This document shows, one piece after another, positions 62,344 to 64,000 of a stretch of 64,000 nucleotides of DNA; position 1 is the first letter of the stretch; every line of letters starts with the position of its first letter. The notes beneath the pieces were generated by a model. It made no database searches, was not told the DNA's origin, and saw only the letters and a program-made list of their open reading frames with translations. This DNA comes from Helicobacter saguini (GTDB taxonomy: Bacteria; Campylobacterota; Campylobacteria; Campylobacterales; Helicobacteraceae), in NCBI RefSeq assembly GCF_000762875.2, contig NZ_JRMP02000006.1, positions 93,642-157,641 of the forward strand, given 5' to 3'. A program made the translations under genes and the position numbers.

Positions 62344-64000
62344 TTATTCGATTAAAAATTCGTATTCGTAGGTTTTAGATTCTATGTTTAAAGCAAGTTC
62401 GTCTAATGCGTTGTTTAAAGCTGTGATTAAATCGGCAAAGTGAGAATCTTTGCATTTTTGCAAGGCGTTCATTTTAGTTGGGTTTCCTTTGGAATCTAGG
62501 CTAAAACCTTGAAAGTGCGCCTTTATATCATAAAGCGATGCGTTTGGATTATATGAGCGGTCATAGCCGTCATCGTAGTGAAAAGTTAAGTTAGAAAAAT
62601 CTTGACTATGATAATATTTAAAGACTTCACGTCCTGCATCAAACACGGCTTTTGCTTGCTGGCTAAACTTTAAAGGTGAGCTTGGGATAAATATAGAATC
62701 TAGTTTAGAATCTACCTTAATAATTTTCCCTTTTTTAGAATCTTTTTTTATATTTTTGCTTTTAGATTCTAAAGAATCTAACCTATCGCCCACCCAACCG
62801 CCCTTTAAGGAGTTAGATTCTATATCTATTCCCGCCTTGCGACTTTTTAAAGGGGAGCTAGATTCTATAGAATCTGTTTTTATTTTCCCTTGCAAAAATT
62901 TATATAAAAAGTCGCTATCAAAGGCTCTTTTTGCGTTGATTTCTTTTTCACTAAAAGGGATAAAATGATTTATAGAATCTAAGTTATAAGGCAAAGATAT
63001 ACGATTTTTAGGGTGAAATAATGCAAAAGCCAAGCAATCATTATGAAAATTAGAATCTTTTATCCATTTATCCTTTGGGTATAAAAACTGGTCTTTATCA
63101 TTTAGCCAAGTGTGCTTTACGCAATATCTAACCGCGAAATACACACAATAAGGTATCACATTTTTTTTAGTAAAAGTCGCATATAAATGTTTGTTAAAGT
63201 CATTTTGCGATAAACCATTAGAAATAAAAACACTCTTAGAATTTGACACATCAGTGCCTAGCATTCGCAAATATGCTAATTTTTCGCCCTTTTTATCCTT
63301 AAAAGTTGCTAAAAAATCACTAATATATTGATTTTTTTGATGAACTTTTATTTTTTTCTTTTTATACTCAAAAATTTCTACATTTTTATTTTTTAGCTCT
63401 CTTGCTTCTTCTAGTTTTACTATGCCTTTTGGCGCGAAAACATCTAAGGTCACTTTTTTTATAGAATCTTTAGAATCTAGATTCCATATTAAAAAGCCGA
63501 TAGCAAAATGCCCATTAACATTATCAAAAGTATAGGCTGGACAAATAAAACCACGTAAAAATTTCGCTTTAAAAAATTCCCTAAATTTCTCATAATACTG
63601 CCCATTAAGATATTTTAAAGTGCTAAAAGATGCCAAAATACAACCACTAATTTCTTTATAGATTCTAGTAAAAAATAGAGCAAAAAGCTCCCTTATAGCA
63701 CCACCTAAAATATCTTTATATTTTTCACTTATATTGCTTAGTGCTACTTCAGGGCGATTTTTCCCCGTCCCCATTGGCGTTTTTCTATTACTCGCTTCTG
63801 CATAAGGCGGATTTATAAAAATTATTAGCTTTTTTCGCTTATTAGAATCTCGCAAAATATTTTGCAAATTTTGTGGCACTTTTGAAGTTTTGCATTTTTT
63901 ACATTTAGAATCTGCGAAATTTTGATGTTTTAAGCAAGGTTTTTCTAACTCTTTACATTTCTCACATTTAGAATCTATTTTTCCTATATGTTCCTTGCAA
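62344..64000 (-). CDS. Adenine-specific DNA methyltransferase of a restriction-modification system (partial)
   Basis: The frame is open to the right edge, so the N-terminus lies outside. The visible part has the amino-methyltransferase motif IV, NPPY, in IIFINPPYAEA, then CILASFSTLKYLNGQYYEKF and AYTFDNVNGHFAIGFLIWNL, typical of the large N6-adenine enzymes of type I/IIG systems. Before NPPY the frame encodes a cysteine-rich stretch (CEKC, CLKH, CKKC) built around ADSK/IDSK repeat units. Near the middle a composite insert reads SLKGGWVGDRLDSLESK. A target-recognition or nuclease part may follow. Recognition sequence unknown. Confidence 0.75.
   Translation of the reverse strand, partial: CKEHIGKIDSKCEKCKELEKPCLKHQNFADSKCKKCKTSKVPQNLQNILRDSNKRKKLIIFINPPYAEASNRKTPMGTGKNRPEVALSNISEKYKDILGGAIRELFALFFTRIYKEISGCILASFSTLKYLNGQYYEKFREFFKAKFLRGFICPAYTFDNVNGHFAIGFLIWNLDSKDSIKKVTLDVFAPKGIVKLEEARELKNKNVEIFEYKKKKIKVHQKNQYISDFLATFKDKKGEKLAYLRMLGTDVSNSKSVFISNGLSQNDFNKHLYATFTKKNVIPYCVYFAVRYCVKHTWLNDKDQFLYPKDKWIKDSNFHNDCLAFALFHPKNRISLPYNLDSINHFIPFSEKEINAKRAFDSDFLYKFLQGKIKTDSIESSSPLKSRKAGIDIESNSLKGGWVGDRLDSLESKSKNIKKDSKKGKIIKVDSKLDSIFIPSSPLKFSQQAKAVFDAGREVFKYYHSQDFSNLTFHYDDGYDRSYNPNASLYDIKAHFQGFSLDSKGNPTKMNALQKCKDSHFADLITALNNALDELALNIESKTYEYEFLIE
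62745..62885 (-). repeat. Composite repeat modules translated inside the methyltransferase gene
   Basis: CGCCCACCCAACCGCCC (62787-62803) and an AAAGGGGAGC stretch near 62850, bounded by AGATTCTATAGAATC and TAGATTCTA copies, are read on the minus strand as SLKGGWVGDR and SSPLKSRKAG. This is the module family found in ppc, in the opposite orientation relative to translation. Confidence 0.75.

Overview
The window comes from an epsilonproteobacterium, almost certainly an enterohepatic-type Helicobacter. The evidence is low G+C, a Helicobacter-like FlaA, a Wolinella/Helicobacter-type HydA/HydB uptake hydrogenase, an Mqo, a MotA/MotB pair, and the gene order ndk, DUF177, rpmF, plsX known from H. 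pylori. The species cannot be named from this sequence alone. Both edges cut a gene: murC on the left and a DNA adenine methyltransferase on the right.

Layout. 1-6.4 kb: murC (partial), a sodium symporter, ndk, the DUF177-rpmF-plsX group, an orphan LolD/MacB-like ATPase and an inositol-phosphatase-family enzyme. 6.6-12.5 kb: an orphan GspF/CtsF-like membrane protein, motB and motA separated by a repeat-filled spacer, a MoeB/ThiF-like E1 enzyme and rimO. 12.7-18.7 kb: a Tat-exported aldo/keto-reductase-like protein without its catalytic residues, an outer-membrane barrel, an FAD oxidoreductase gene broken by a run of 16 G, a trpGD fusion and a truncated xseA. 18.7-30 kb: a giant exonuclease-RecQ-UvrD fusion, recA, a periplasmic binding protein, a second barrel and a degenerate PutA-like protein. 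30-37 kb: a GT90 glycosyltransferase, a radical-SAM protein, gatC, an ABC ATPase carrying an insert of about 300 residues, mqo, tssG and a small periplasmic protein. 37-44 kb: two chemoreceptors (one frameshifted), an unrecognised gene pair and a membrane protein. 44-55 kb: uvrA, a sugar/choline-type nucleotidyltransferase, hisS, folP, ilvC and ppc. 55-64 kb: hcp, flaA, hydB, hydA, a TonB-receptor remnant and the methyltransferase.

The dominant feature is not a gene. The 7-mer AGAWTCT (AGATTCT/AGAATCT, each the reverse complement of the other) is scattered through nearly the whole window at a density far above chance. In genes it is read mainly as Asp-Ser-Lys, Glu-Ser-Lys or Asp-Ser-Ile-Glu-Ser, and it has built low-complexity inserts and tails in many conserved proteins: RimO, TrpGD, UvrA, HydA, PEP carboxylase, the MoeB-like enzyme, the nucleotidyltransferase, a binding protein and, most extremely, an ABC ATPase. 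Between genes it forms the perfect palindrome TAGAATCTAGATTCTA, and at many gene ends it supplies the TAG stop codon. Longer G/C-rich modules travel with it and are translated in opposite orientations in ppc and in the methyltransferase. This behaves like a highly iterated palindrome combined with an in-frame proliferating element.

Several loci look inactivated or switchable: the poly-G FAD gene, two G runs inside ppc, a Cys-to-Tyr change at a metal-ligand position of the hydrogenase large subunit, the frameshifted chemoreceptor, xseA and the TonB receptor. No tRNA, rRNA, CRISPR array or intact insertion sequence was seen.
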